DNA of 64,000 bases, from contig WNNJ02002515.1 of assembly GCA_012934845.2 (NCBI GenBank), forward strand, positions 48,859 to 112,858, in the 5' to 3' direction. The notes beneath the pieces were generated by a model, which worked only from the letters and a program-made list of their open reading frames with translations, did no database searches and was not told the origin of the DNA. The stretch is from Pomphorhynchus laevis. Lineage: Eukaryota > Acanthocephala > Palaeacanthocephala > Echinorhynchida > Pomphorhynchidae. Numbering within the stretch: the stretch's first letter is position 1; every line of letters begins with the position of its first letter. This document shows, piece by piece, positions 10,590-22,988 of the stretch. Both the position numbers and the translations under genes were made by a program.

Positions 10590-10783
10590 TACAACTAATT
10601 GTTGTGCTTCTTTTTGACAGAAGGTTGTAAGATCTGTTTTTGCGGCCAATCATTTACACAACGATCTGATCCCGCTTAAATTGGACCAAGCACAACTAAT
10701 TGTTGTGCTTCTTTTTGACAGAAGGTTGTAAGATCTGTTTTTGCGGCCAATTATTTGAACAACGATCTGATCCCGCTTAAATT
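10586..10783. repeat. About 97-bp tandem duplication in LINE-A6 ORF1
   Basis: Segments 10586-10682 and 10687-10783 are near-identical direct repeats offset by 101 bp. The second copy leads on in frame to the ORF1 remnant. Confidence 0.85.
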
Positions 10784-13700
10784 CTTGCAAGAGTGTAATA
10801 AGCAGTCAAACCGTTCGTGTAGCGTAATCATTAGAGTATTACCTGTTTCATATAATTATCAAGTCGTCAAGAACATTTTCTCTGAGATCGGGATAAATCT
10901 ATCAAAATGTCGGTATACTCAAACGATTTTCAGCTAAACGAACTGATATTCATCCTTGATTGATTGTTTTAACTGATGAAGCGATATCACGTCAAGCATT
11001 TTCCTATTGTAGTAAGCTACGAAATTCACCTAGATTTTCTAGTCTACCTAATTCCTGATCTGTCACCAGTAGAACGTGATGCCCACAAAACTATCCGTGG
11101 CGAACTTAACGAGAAACGAAACAATGACCGTTCCTCTACTTTCATTATACGTAATAATAGGGTTATACGATCTCGTAAACTGAAAACAAATCTAGATAAT
11201 AACAACACTGTGAGTTTATCCAGATCCCAGATTTGACTATCGAAACCTTCAAATCTAGTATATCCTCCAGTAATTCCTCCAGTAATGCCTCCAGTACATC
11301 CTTCAGTAAATCCTCCAATTAATCATCAATTTATCCTTCAGTAATCCCTCAGCAAATCCTCAAGTAAATCATCCAGTAAATCTTCCAGTATACACTCCAG
11401 TTAATTATCAAGTAAATACTTAAATAAATTTCTCCAGTATATCCTACATTAAATCTTCCGTTAAATCCTTCAGTAAACTCTCTAGTATATCTTTCAGTAA
11501 ATCATCAAGAAAATTCTCAAGTAAAGCCTTCAGTAAATCATCCAGCAAATCTTCCAGTAAATCATCCAGTGTATCCTCTAATTGATTCGACTCCGATGCT
11601 TCCCAGTCTTCCTGAAAATTGATTGTCATAAATATCTGCTCTCTTAGTAACAAGGTTGAATCAGTATATGATATTTTTCTTCTTAAATCGTTTGATGTTT
11701 TGTGTTTAACCAAATCTTGGTACGTTGATCAGAATGATTACTCTATTAAAAGACTCCGCTCTTTAAGATTCTCTGTGGTTAATAAGATTCGTCAACTACC
11801 TTTCAGTACAAATAGATCAATTAACCACCGTGGTCTTAGATCTCTCTCCCCATTGATCTCCTTTGCAATCGTTATCGTTACCATTTGTTCCTCTTACTTT
11901 CGAACTACCTGGCGTTCGTGTAAAAGCCGGCTCGTTGTTTTTCAATATCTACTTATTCTATCGACCTAGATTATGTCATTTGTTAACTCTTTTTTCTGTG
12001 AACTGTCAAACTTACTTTCTTTCATTTTACTCTCTGGTTTACCTTGCGCTGTACTAGGCGATGTAAATGTTCGCTTAGATCGTCCTTGTGATTCCAATAC
12101 CCCAAAGACGATTTCTACATTTTTTCAAATCTTGTCTCCTCGTTACTCTTATGTTACCATATTCTTGGTGGTACCCTCGATATTGTTACCCTATCTTCGC
12201 ATCTTGCCTTGCCTTCTTCATTGTGTATATCTGATCCTGCTCTATCTGACCACTTCATTGCTATCTGTTCTCTCCCTTTGTTAAAAATCAATGTTCCTGC
12301 AAAAATTATCTCGTGTCGTTCTTTGAAATTCCTCAAGTTTTCCCTTCGCTCTCATTTCAACCGCTCTCCGTGAATGTATCGTTCTTCTATCAACCAATCC
12401 CCCCCATATACTTTTGTACCCTCTTTAATAATGAATTTTGCTATCTTCGATGAGATTCTTCTCCTTAAAACTTTTGCTCAATCACATCACTATCGTGCAA
12501 CATGGTTCTACTCTGAGTGTCGCTTTAAAACGCCTCCTGTGTGGTTCTTTCATAACTTATCATCGTTATATCCGACTATCTTCAGCACTTACTCCCCCGT
12601 TTATTGTAAGCAATTCGTTGATCTTCGTCGTTCGCATAGGCAACTTCTGCGCTCTAAGGTACATAGTTTTTGGTAAAACAAACTAGCTTCCGCTGATGAC
12701 TCTCGAACTAAATGGAAAACTCTCAATTCTCTACATTCTCGTTCCTCTGTCATATCCACTCTTGATCATTCTCAATTATCCGCTTACCTAATTTCGAAAA
12801 CTATTTCTCTTATCGATTTAATCATCATCCTTCCACAAACTTCTTGTATCCCGTCTATTCGTATCGCTGAGCTCTTTTGCCTACTTGCAATATCTGAAGA
12901 TGAGGTATCTTGCTTTCTTATTTCGTCAACTGTAAATCCTCTCCTGCCTATCCTATCTCTAGAGTAATGCAGTACGCTAATGATATACTTCTTTATTCTC
13001 ACTTGTCTCATCATTCCCTAAGCAAAATTTTCATATCCTTGTCGAATTGTCTTCGTACTCTGCAGAACATCTAATTTCTTTGCGCGTGTTTCTCAATCCT
13101 ACCAAATCTAGAGTGTTATGGATTTTAACCTCCGTTTCTGTATTTCCTCCTACTCTGTATCTTCAGGCCACAATTATTCCTGATGTAGATAAAATAGTAT
13201 TTCTAGTTATTCATTTTGACAATAACCTACATCTCGATATCTTCATTCGTGATAAAATTAGATCTTCAAATATTCTTCTCCGTGATATTTGTATCGTCCG
13301 AAATTCTCTAGATTTTAGTTCATGTAAACCTTTTATCTCCCCTTATTTTCCCGTGTATTGATTACTGTCTTCGTCTTCTAATCTTCTCTTCAAAGTCATC
13401 CCTTAAACCTCTTCAGCGCCTCATTAACACTGCTGTGCGCATCCTCTTTCGACTTCTTAAATACAATCATATCTCCTCCCGTTATCAAAACTTGGATGGC
13501 TTAGTAATAAACATCGCGTTCGTTTTCGTCTGCTTTGTCTAACTTATCGCCTTCTCCAAAAGAATTCTCGTTATGATCTCTACCTGCCAACTCTAAGTGA
13601 ATCTCGCTCTCTTTCTACTCACCTACATTCTTGTGCTTCTATTCTGATATACGTACATCTTTACTCAACCAACTTCGGCCGTCGATCTCTACATATCGCT

Positions 13701-13845
13701 GCTCCTCTAATTTGGAATTCCCTACCTGATCATCTGCGATCTTCATCCTCACTTCCTTGTTTCAAAAAGCAACTACGTTCAATGCTTCTAAACGAGTATC
13801 TATTGTTTTCAATCTGTTACCCTTTGAGGGCTTGTAAGCACACAA
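10590..13845 (+). mobile_element. LINE-A relative A6, old and heavily broken
   Basis: In order this shows an ORF1 end (frame 10976-11236: LIPDLSPVERDAHKTI, SSTFIIRNNRVIR), an endonuclease (11619-12284: FDVLCLTKSWYVDQND, LGDVNVRLDRPCDS), an RT remnant with QYANDILL near 12970, and the post-RT domain (13047-13361: VFLNPTKSRVLWIL). The 3' end near 13820 still has GGGCTTGTAAGC, the start of the family 3' hairpin. Many frame changes and gaps make it inactive. It is more diverged than A1-A5. Confidence 0.7.
11245..11590. repeat. 12-bp minisatellite
   Basis: More than 25 imperfect copies of a 12-base unit close to TCCAGTAAATCN lie between the ORF1 and ORF2 parts of A6. Because 12 is a multiple of 3, the minus strand reads as a repeating DDLLEDLL-type peptide. 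This is a by-product of the repeat, not a gene. Confidence 0.9.
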
Positions 13846-15107
13846 CGAATAGATTAGTGCATGCTATGTCTAGTCGAGCCAACCTCTCTGTGGTTGTACT
13901 GATGTTATCAAATAGCATTAAATATGGCACTAGTAGGAGTGACGGCTCAATAACAAGATTGACACACATATCTCGAAGTGCTAACGCGATCTTGTCTCTT
14001 ATTGTGTTATGTCGTATGAAAGGTATTTCACTAACTTGGCATGAGAGCGCATGTCCAATGCTGAAGTTCTGTCAACAGATACATTCGGATGGGGGGTGTT
14101 TAATGGTTCTCATCCATATCTTGCTGATATCGCGTCTTGAAATTGTTGCTTCGATAAGTATCAACCAGCTTGTGTAACAGGAAAAGTGCTGAGCCATAAC
14201 GGGATTCCAGAATTATTAGTGATATGTATTATATTATCTTTTTCTATTCTTGTTAGATCGTCAAATATCTACATTTGCACTTTTGTATCGCAATTGTTTT
14301 TCTTCCTTTATTTGAGGCGATTGGGATTGAATAATTTCCCATTGTGAGCAATCGAAGTCGTTCATCGGTGCACACATTCATAATAAAAATGTGTATTTCT
14401 GTAACGTATTTGAGCTACATTTATTTATTACAAGCCATCTAGTTTAATTGGTAGGTGAACAATTATATCCCATTTCGAGTGTATAATACTTTGTCAGATT
14501 ATTTGTGTCAATAGATCTCTAAATAAAAGTAAATCTAGTTCTTCTAGCCATTGGGAATCGACTGGAGTTGTTCTTTTCAGGTGTGTCCATCTGAACTCTA
14601 GACACTTGATGAGTAGTATGAAAGCTAAGTGGCTATCCATGACAGCTATATCTGTTAATAATTTGATGTTATATCCAATCATCTGCAGTCTTCTTAACGA
14701 GTTCTTCAATGTAGTCTGATTGACCGATAAAGCTACCGAGTATTTTCACCAATGTTTTCACAACTTGAACGTTATTTTGCCTAAAGAATAATTTTTCTTT
14801 ATGTCTATTTGTTGGATGAATGAGCAGAGTGCATTTCGATGGATTGATATTATATCCAAAGCCATGACTTATTTCTTGCAGGACATAACATAGGAAAACT
14901 AAATGTTCGTAGGATTCAACGCATGTGCCATCGTCCGCGTACCACTGATGCATTATATCGGGATTCCTATTTTCTAACTCTCCGATGACCGGAAGTTAGG
15001 CAGCTGCATATACAGCCATCGCGTGGAGGTCGCCCTGCGTGAATCCTTCCTCTGGGCATAATAACTCTTTCTCCAATGCCATGGATGTTGGTGATGCCTA
15101 ACAATTA

Positions 15108-15646
15108 CTTATGGCTTTCTTCAAAATTATTTAAATAATTTAATAGATACATATTTTAAACTAGGTTACTATAAAAATAACATCAAGCAGAAAATAGTAA
15201 AATATATAAATCAACACAATAATATAAAGAATAAATTTAAACTCTTAAGTGGCAAATTTTTATGGATGGATAATAAATAATATACTTTGCATTAGAATAA
15301 GATACTAGATAGTTATTTCAGAGGAAATACATCATTAGCATGTATTTGGCCCCGCTGCTATGTTGGATAGAAGAATTAGGGGCCAAAAGCTGATAGCATA
15401 GCAGTTCCTCCTGATTACCTCTAATCCTTATTCTGATACAACGTCTGTTATTTATTAGTCAATTCATAAAAATGACGTTTATTTTAAATTTTATTTTTAT
15501 TTTATTTTTTAACTTGATTTAAATTATAGAAAATCTAAAAACAAGTATTAATTTTATTATTTAATTATTAAATTTTGATTTAGCATTATTATGTTTTGTT
15601 TATTTATAATTATATTAAATACGTAGACTCAGTTAGCTGATTTAAT
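15108..15646 (+). mobile_element. Naiad-type PLE 3' end N5, inside LINE-F3
   Basis: It contains the last codons of the RT and the complete family end, finishing CAGTTAGCTGATTTAAT. A 5-bp AATTA occurs at both borders (15103-15107 and 15642-15646), a possible short target duplication. The terminal pseudoknot pairings are perfect here: GGCCCC 15348-15353 with GGGGCC 15379-15384, and CTGCTATG 15355-15362 with CATAGCAG 15397-15404. Confidence 0.75.
15348..15404 (+). ncRNA. Predicted pseudoknot in the Naiad end (possible ribozyme)
   Basis: Two interleaved helices, ordered a-b-a'-b', with a one-base link between a and b and a conserved 12-base link before b'. The same fold, with compensatory changes in helix a, is present in copies near 54954-55008, 62365-62421 (minus) and 17391-17442. 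The order is that of helices P1 and P2 in HDV-like self-cleaving ribozymes, but I see no clear P3 hairpin and no proven catalytic core. An RNA structural role is likely; catalysis is a guess. Confidence 0.5.
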
Positions 15647-15927
15647 TAGTATAATCTTCATCGACGGATATATTTTGTTCATGTTTTGAAGAGCTGTGTG
15701 TCTCTTTACACAATTAAATGCGTTTTGGACATCTAGTAGTAGAATACACTTATCTTTCGACTTTTCAAATTCTCTTCTAATCGAATGTATTGCCGATTCT
15801 ATTCCGCATCGTTGCCCTACACATAGTTGAACTTTGCCCGCAACCTTAATCAACTCACCACGAATGCGCTTGAAGATTACTCTTCCTACAATTTGAAGCA
15901 GTACTTCTCCAATTCCTATAAAAACGA

Positions 15928-16195
15928 TTTATTTTTAAGTGGCAAATGCGTGCCGGCATACGCTTACATGACCACAACAACAAAATCTAAAAAAATCTAT
16001 ATCATGTTTCGAGGTGGCTACGGAGGCGGCTTTTGAATGCAATAAAGGAGGGAGCGTGGCGGACGTCGAGTGGGAGCTAATTCCAGGCGAGTGGGGCGGC
16101 GACGATTAAGGATCGGAGACCGTAGTTAGAGTAATTGGGAACGTAGAGTAAGAGGGAATTACGGGAACGCAGTGATAGAGGGGCGAATACATCTC
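15928..16195 (-). mobile_element. LINE-A copy A9, 3' end only, inside LINE-F3
   Basis: The 3' hairpin (15948-15963) and about 220 bp of ORF2 end, most similar to A4 and A1, lie on the minus strand. The insertion cuts LINE-F3 between its RPI and GIG residues just upstream of RT motif A. It is 5'-truncated. Confidence 0.75.
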
Positions 16196-16399
16196 TATGG
16201 GGCGAATACCTGGAAACTTATTTAATGGTATCAACCTGCATAATTTAAAGGATTCATTGTGGATATCATTTATTCTGTTGTTGCGATGCGTATTGCAAAA
16301 TCTGCAACTTTCTCAGCTAGTTGTTTTGACTCATTATCATGCTGTGTCAGTAAATCTTCGAATCCATCCGGGATGGTCTCGCAGATCCCTGTGATAATA

Positions 16400-17220
16400 T
16401 TATGTCGAATAATTAATCATTATTACACTGAATTAGATCAAGTTTACGTATTTTGTACTATATATAAATAATAAAATAATAATAAAAAATTGAATCTAAA
16501 GTTTTGGGATAGTTTATTTTTATTAAAATAATATATATATATTGCCTTTTTAGATACAGTGGACGTTCATCTCTCAAGTTACAGATAAGACTGCATTATT
16601 AAGAGAATTTTGCCGAATTTAAATAATAATAATCACACTGAGAAGATTGTGATAGACTTTGGATAATCCCTCATTTGATACTTTGTCTTTATACATTAGC
16701 GAAAGCGAAGGATATATAACGCAATGGAGGACAATTGAAGTTAAATTATTCCTTGTAATTTGTTGATCTTATTTCTAGTATACTTATGAGTCATTTGTGC
16801 TATTTTTTCCTTATTTTCTTTTGTTGTTTGATCGCTGGAACTAAAGTCTTGTATCTGAAATAGAAATTGCATTCCATCTAATTTACTTTAATAATAAACA
16901 AATTGATCCTGCTTCAAAATTCTGAATTGAAAAATTGATCATTTATTTTTAAACAAATTGTAGTGTTCGTAATGTAAAAACAAAAAATAAATACAAAAAA
17001 TGATATTTTTAACTTCTAACACCATCTTGATAGTAATGCAAAAAAATATCATCCCTAGAACCGCGCCTGCAAAACAATACATAAAATTATGTGGATTAGA
17101 TTTGAAATAAAACCTTAGTTATGGAAGAAAATAAACTTTATCCCGATACACAATATTTCGTGATATGAAAAATGTTTGTGCCTACATATAGCAATATCAT
17201 AAAAATAATTAATAAAAAGC
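16400..17220. other. AT-rich sequence, no gene seen
   Basis: I found no coding frame with a known domain, no RNA gene and no clear repeat. It may include further LINE-F3 5' sequence that has decayed beyond recognition. Confidence 0.4.
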
Positions 17221-17690
17221 AATATAATTGCAAATTTTTATATAAATCAACACAACATTATTAAAAATAAATTTTAACTTTAAAGCGGAAAATTTTTATG
17301 GATGGATAATAAATAATATACTTTGAATTAGAATAAGATACTATATAATCAAATTTCATCAGAGGAAATTCGTCATTACGTGTATTTGGATCGGCTGCTA
17401 TGTTGTTCGAGGATTAGTTGCCGAAATCTGATAACATAGCAGTTCCACATGATAACCACTAATCCTTATTTTGATATATTATCTATTACTTATTAGTAGT
17501 AGGAGGAATAACGGCGAAACCTGATAGCATAGCAGTTCAACCTGATGACCTCTATTTCTTATTCGAATACATAGTATATTATTTATTATTCAATTCAAAA
17601 AATTAACTTTTATTTTAAATTTCAATTTTAACTTTTAACTTGATATAAATTATATAAAATCTTATATAATAATTATTTGTGAATATTCAT
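17220..17690 (+). mobile_element. Naiad-type PLE 3' end N4
   Basis: RT C-terminal codons and the non-coding end are present. Helix a is TCGG (17391-17394) pairing with CCGA (17421-17424), a different sequence from N5 but still complementary. Arms b and b' are at 17395-17402 and 17435-17442. A second partial end, with GAAACCTGATAGCATAGCAG, follows near 17527-17546, so the terminus is partly doubled. Confidence 0.65.
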
Positions 17691-17783
17691 TGCTGACACA
17701 AGTTATATTCCTTCAGTGGTCTGTTTAATATTATCCTCGTGTGGTTGTTTGAATCCTATCAGCATCACTGTACCTACAATCAC

Positions 17784-18080
17784 CGTGGGTGGACTTCATC
17801 AGCAGTGAGCCCACGCCTACATTTCTTGTTTTGGTCCTGTTACTGTTTCTGCTGAATTCATTGTCACCGAAATGCTGGTTTATATTTGGCTTATATACCA
17901 AATTAAACAACTAATGTGTTCTATATTTTAGCGTGGGTGGACTTCATCAGCAACGAGCACACGCCTACATTTCGTGTTTCGGTACTTGTTACTGTTTCTG
18001 CTAAACTCCTTGTCGCCGAAATGCTGGTTTACATTTGGCTTATATACCAAATTAAACAATAAATGTGTTCTATATTTTAG
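17784..18080. repeat. 148-bp tandem duplication
   Basis: Units 17784-17931 and 17932-18080 share about 90% of bases. Each begins CGTGGGTGGACTTCATCAGC and ends TCTATATTTTAG. No coding frame of interest runs through it and I cannot assign it to an element. Confidence 0.85.
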
Positions 18081-18706
18081 AATAATATTATATTATACAT
18101 ATTATACTTTTTCTTCGTATAATTCTAAAAAGGTGGCAGGAAATTTCTGAATTATACAAATGTTTGACTATGTGCAAATTCTATAAATCTTGTGAGTGTG
18201 CGCTCATTGCAAGAACAGCATAAGAACTAGTGCTTTAAAACCATAATAACAACTGCAGCTGTCCCTCACAAGTCACAAAGGCTGTTTTATATGCTGACCA
18301 CTAACCACTTAAGAATCCAGTGTGTCATTTTCCTTGCGTACCATTACGTGACATCTTTCTCTAGTGTCTTAACAATTAGATACGTAGTCGTCCATCCATC
18401 GTGGAGGTTAATCGAGACAGCGACTTAGTTTAACTACTCTAATAGACAGTTCTGGCTAACCACTGACATACGTTATTTACGTGTCGATAGATTTCATCTG
18501 CTTACAAATGAGCCTACTTGAGGTTCATCTCTAGGTTTCCTTAAGGTCCGGTTACTTGAAAGTTCGGCGCAAAAACTAAGGGTTTTCAATAATACCTATG
18601 TAAATTCATAGTTATATCTAACGCCTAGGCGGTAGACGTAACGAAGACGAAGTTGAATTCCACATTTCGACAACTTTAAAAAAATTTTGGTTTCTAATAA
18701 AGATAC
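18081..18706. other. No gene seen
   Basis: Mixed-composition sequence between the 148-bp repeat and LINE-A2. No domain, RNA gene or repeat was recognised. Confidence 0.35.
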
Positions 18707-18710
18707 CTTC

Positions 18711-18750
18711 CAGATTATTCTTGTCAGTTCCAGATTATTCCTGTCAGTTC
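18711..18750 (+). repeat. 5' monomers of LINE-A2 (two units)
   Basis: Two tandem 20-base units of CAGATTATTCCTGTCAGTTC at the element's 5' end. A3 carries eight units at the same place. The position and variable number resemble the promoter monomers at the 5' end of some LINEs; a promoter role is inferred. Confidence 0.8.
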
Positions 18751-18796
18751 TACTCGCTACGTTCGCGGATTGAGCTCAATCTATCGATAAAAGGTC

Positions 18797-20095
18797 ATGC
18801 CTAAAAAAGCGCGATCTCAGATCCCTGTTCCTGATCAAGAATCTTCCACATCACAATGCAATGATGGTTATACCAGTTTCGAAGTTGGAAGCGATTTCAA
18901 AGATTGTGATGTATGGACACTTGTTCGTGTTAAAATATCCGACCACTCGATGTATAAACGTAAACAGTTCACATGCGGTTTTTGTACATCAGTACGACTA
19001 CTACAGCTATCCTGCTCCTCTACTCCTGTATCACACACGACCACTTAGACCAATGCTGTTTTAGATGTTTCCCTCGCATCAACACCTGACTTCGCATCAT
19101 ATAATCCCATTATTGAACCTACTCTCTCACACACTCCTCGTTCAACTACGTACCAAACTTCCATTAATCTTTCTCATTCTAACAATGCTAACGGTAAAGC
19201 TTTTCATCTCGTACCTCATCTTTCCAATTCCTCCCCAAATCTAAATAAATCTCAAACTTCTTTATTCTCTTCACGTACTCTTACTCGACCTCCCCCGTAT
19301 CACTTCTCAATAATTTACATCCTTCCATCAAAATCATTTCCAGCAACATTTCCGATCAACTGATTCAACACTCCATTCCTGCCACTCATGCCCCAACCTA
19401 TTTTAATTCTCCTTACTCTACCTCCCACGTAACACTTCCAAATAATTTACATCCTTCATTTAAAATCATATCCAGTCACATCTCTGATCAACCGATTCAA
19501 CACCCCGCTCCTGTCACACTTGCTCCAACCAATATTAATTCTTTATCAAGCACCCCTGTCATTTCCACTTCTATCTGCTCATCTACCTCGACTCCAACCA
19601 GCTCTGTCCGTCCACCACTTCCACGAAATCGTTTTCCTTCGCGCGATCGCTGTATAATCATATCAAACTTAAAGCTTTACGAATCTGCTTCTCCACAATC
19701 TCGCCTCGATGATGATGTATCTGCTTTCAGATCTATCCTAGCAATCATTCTACCTGATGATAAACCATCACTCTTCAATAATATCGCTCCTGTATCCTTT
19801 ATTCGTTTAAACAAATCCACTAAATCAATCATCTCAGTCCTCCACTCTTAAAAATCGTTTTCCGACATAGTTCACATGCCTCTTCGGTACTCTCCCAACG
19901 TTTTAAACTTCTTACCACTTCATCTACTTGCCGTATCTTTCCTGACCGCTCCCCTTCTGATATTGCCCAGCTCAATTTAGCTCGCATTGAAAAACATCGA
20001 CGTGAAACAAACGGCGAGTCATCCTTATCTATACGTAAAATCAACGGAAATTTTCACGTTCTTCACACAAGGCCAAAAATTCGATGGCGTCCCAT
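18797..20095 (+). pseudogene. LINE-A2 ORF1
   Basis: It starts MPKKARSQIPVPDQESST, with a cysteine-bearing segment ending FTCGFC, then a Ser/Thr/Pro-rich middle, then the RRM-like C-terminal half with RCIIISNLKLYES and RIFPDRSPSDIAQLN. A stop after 83 codons and later frame changes break it. A3 has the intact version at 32016-33341. Confidence 0.8.
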
Positions 20096-22988
20096 CTCTA
20101 CCCCTTGTCTTCTTCGCTAGTCGATCTCGCTCCTAAGCATACTTTTCGTCTTAGTCTATTCAATATTCGCTCCATTCTTCATAAAGCTGTTATGCTTCTC
20201 GATATCTTCGATCAATTATCTATCGATATTCTCTGCATTACCGAATCCTGGCACTCTGACTCCGACGATCTTGCTATTCGTCGTCTATGTCGCTCTGGTT
20301 GTTCTCTAGTTGAATCAGCTCGTCAAATTACATCTCATACATCTACTGCGTCTAACCATGGCGGTATTGTTGCCATTGCTCGTCATCCAATGTCTTTACG
20401 TAAAATCAACGTTAACATCCGTTACACTTCGTTCGAATTACTCATATGCAGATTATCAACGCCTTTCCATATGGAACTTGTGATTGTATACCGTCCAGGT
20501 TCAGTTGCCCCATCACGTATCTTCTTTAACGACCTTGCAGATCTAATGTATCACTGTTCATTGTCTTATACTCCTTCTTTTGTTCTCGGTGACTTTAACA
20601 TTCGTCTTGATCGCCCGTCTGACTCTGACTCTATCACTTTAACTAATCTTTTTTCTGATTTTAACTATAAATTACTTTCAAAAAGCCCAACTCATATTCT
20701 CGGCGGTGCTCTCGACATCATTGCTGTTCCTAACTGCTTCAATGACTATACCTCCTTGTCAATTACTGATCCTGGTTTGTCCGATCATTTCCTTGTCACT
20801 CTTACTCTTACTCGTCCCCATCCTCCTTCTCCGCCTTTACCTTTATCTACACCAAGTCGACCATAAAAGCTTCTCGATATCCCTATTCTCTACACAGCCT
20901 TACTTAATTCTTCACTCTTTTCACTTCCTCTTAACTATCTCTCTCCCGATGATCTCTGCATTCTGTTTGATTCTGAACTTACGTCGATCCTCAATAACCT
21001 TCTGCCTAGTCGACTTCGACGTTCCCAGCGCTTGCGCCATGCTCCCTGGTTCGATTCTGACTGTAGTCTTTCTAAGCGTCGACTCCGTCACTCTTTTCGT
21101 ATGTATAAACGCTTTCTTAAACGTTCACCCAACTCACTCCCTCCAAATCTTCGTGATTCCTACTTTTCTCAACGCCGTTCACATCTCATTCTTATACGTA
21201 CTAAACGTACTCTCTTTTGGCGAAATCAACTCGAGTCATCTTCCAACACTAAATCTCATTGGAAAATCTTAAACTCAATTCTTTCACGATCATCTACCCT
21301 TGTAATATAAATCCTGATGAATTTTCTTCTTATCTACAAACTAAGCTATCTAATTTACTTTCCCTACTACCCATAGCCCCCTTGTACCCACTCTTCTCTT
21401 TAAATACTTCCCTCCCAGAACTATTCCACCTTCTTCCCGTTTCGTCTGATGAAGTTTCTTCGATTCTGCTGTCATTACCTAATAAAACCTCTCCTTCTGA
21501 CCCAATTCCCACTCACTTGCTTAAAAATATCTGCTCCTTTATCTTATCCTTCCTAACCACATTGTTCAACTCGTCCATCCGTAGCCGTACATTTCCTTCC
21601 ATCTGGAAATGCGCCACTCTTCGTCCTTTCATCAAAAAGCAATCTCTCGACTCCTCACTACCATCTTCGTACCGTCCTATTTCACTTCTCTCAACCCTCT
21701 CTAAACTCTTTGAGCGTCTCGTTCTTAAGCAAGTTAATACATATCTCTATTCCTCTAACTTATTTCCTCCCTTCCAAGCCGATTTTCGCTCTAATTACTC
21801 TACCGAAATTGCGTCTTAAAGTTTATAACGACTTACTCATATCGCGCGATCATAAATTATGTAGTGTCATAGTTTCTCTTGATCTATCGTCTGCTTTTGA
21901 CATCGTCGATCACTCGATTCTTCTCCATCGCCTTCGTCATGATTATGGCTTCTCTTTACCCAATGTATCATGGTTTTCTTCATATCTATCAAACCGTACA
22001 TTTCGCGTATATTCTAACTCTTCTCTCTCATCCTTCGTCCATTCCGTCCGGTGTTCCACAAGGCTCCGTATTAGGCCCTATACTTTTCTCTCTTCTTCTT
22101 GGTGATTTGTCTTCGATTTCTCATAAATTTAACTTCCATGTTATGCAATATGCTGATGACATTCTCATCTATGTTCATGCACCTGTTTATCGTATTCACG
22201 ATCTTAGTGTTTCCGCTTCGGGCTGTCTTGTCTCAATTTCCAATCATCTTTCTTCCCTTCGCCTTTCTCTGAATCCTGATAAATCCAAAATTATGTGGAT
22301 CCTACCTCGACGCCTCGGCTTCGAACCTCCCTCCGTATCATTAAATTCTACAATTCTTCCTATCGTTGATAATCTCGTTTTCCTAGGCTTCCATTTTGAC
22401 AACCGACTTTCACTTAAACCTTTCGTTAGAGATAAAGTACGCTCATCTACCTTGATACTCCGCAACCTCCGTCAAGTTCGTAGATTGATCGATTTCCCTT
22501 CTTGTATGACTCTCATATCATCTCTCCTTTTTTCTAGACTCGATTATTATCTTAGTCTATTTTCCAACTCACCTAAATCCACTCTTCTTCCCCTACAACG
22601 CATCGTCAACGCAGCTGTCCGAATTCTCCTCCGTCTTCGTCGTTTTGATCATACATCCTACCATCTTGCTTCTCTCGATTTGCCTACAATTTATTGTCGT
22701 GTTCAAATTCGTCTTCTTATCGTTGCTTTCCGCCTTGTAACTTTTCATACCCCTTCATTTCTCAACCTTCCTTTTCTTGATAATTCTCGTCCTGTTTACT
22801 GTTCCTTGCGTTCCTGTAATTCCCTTCTTTTACATGTCCCAAACTACTCTACCTCCTTTGGACTCCGCTCCTTCCTGGTGGCTGCTCCTCTATCGTGGAA
22901 TCATCTGCCCATTCATATACGCCAATCAACTTCCCTGCAGTGCTTCAAACGACAAATCCGATCCCATTTTAACAATTTATCCGCTTGA
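20084..22988 (+). pseudogene. LINE-A2 ORF2 (endonuclease and RT)
   Basis: Endonuclease motifs: LSLFNIRSI, ITESWHS, ELVIVYRPGS, LGDFNIRLDR and GLSDHFLV (frame 20084-20866). RT motifs: SYRPISLLST, SLDLSSAFDIVDH (A), GVPQGSVLGPILF (B), QYADDILIY (C) and NPDKSKIMWI (D). A stop at 20864-20866 replaces a Trp codon found in A3. A frame change near 21295 and another just before motif B divide the gene further. The start at 20084 overlaps the end of ORF1. Confidence 0.85.

Larger units (their letters stand above)
13840..16400 (-). mobile_element. LINE-F copy F3 (RLE type), split by two insertions
   Basis: From right to left on the minus strand: NESKQLAEKVADFAIRI upstream of the RT (16200-16400), GIRPI, KVQLCVGQRCGIES and CILLLDVQNAFNCV (motif A, near 15700), GFTQGDLHAM (motif B, near 15040), WYADDGTC (motif C, near 14940), thumb (14494-14709), and a C-terminal zinc and RLE region (13850-14190) with FSIGHALSC, IRHNTIRD and RLDIACTN. 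Stops and frame changes are frequent. It is split by a Naiad end (15108-15641) and a LINE-A end (15928-16195). The order matches the almost intact F1 at 50210-53245. Confidence 0.75.

Noticed and set aside
11444-11713. Minus-strand frame of 89 codons with repeated DDLLEDLL, looking like an acidic leucine-rich protein
   Set aside because: It is the reading of a 12-bp minisatellite. Any frame of a 12-mer array gives a periodic peptide, and the start and end lie in LINE debris.
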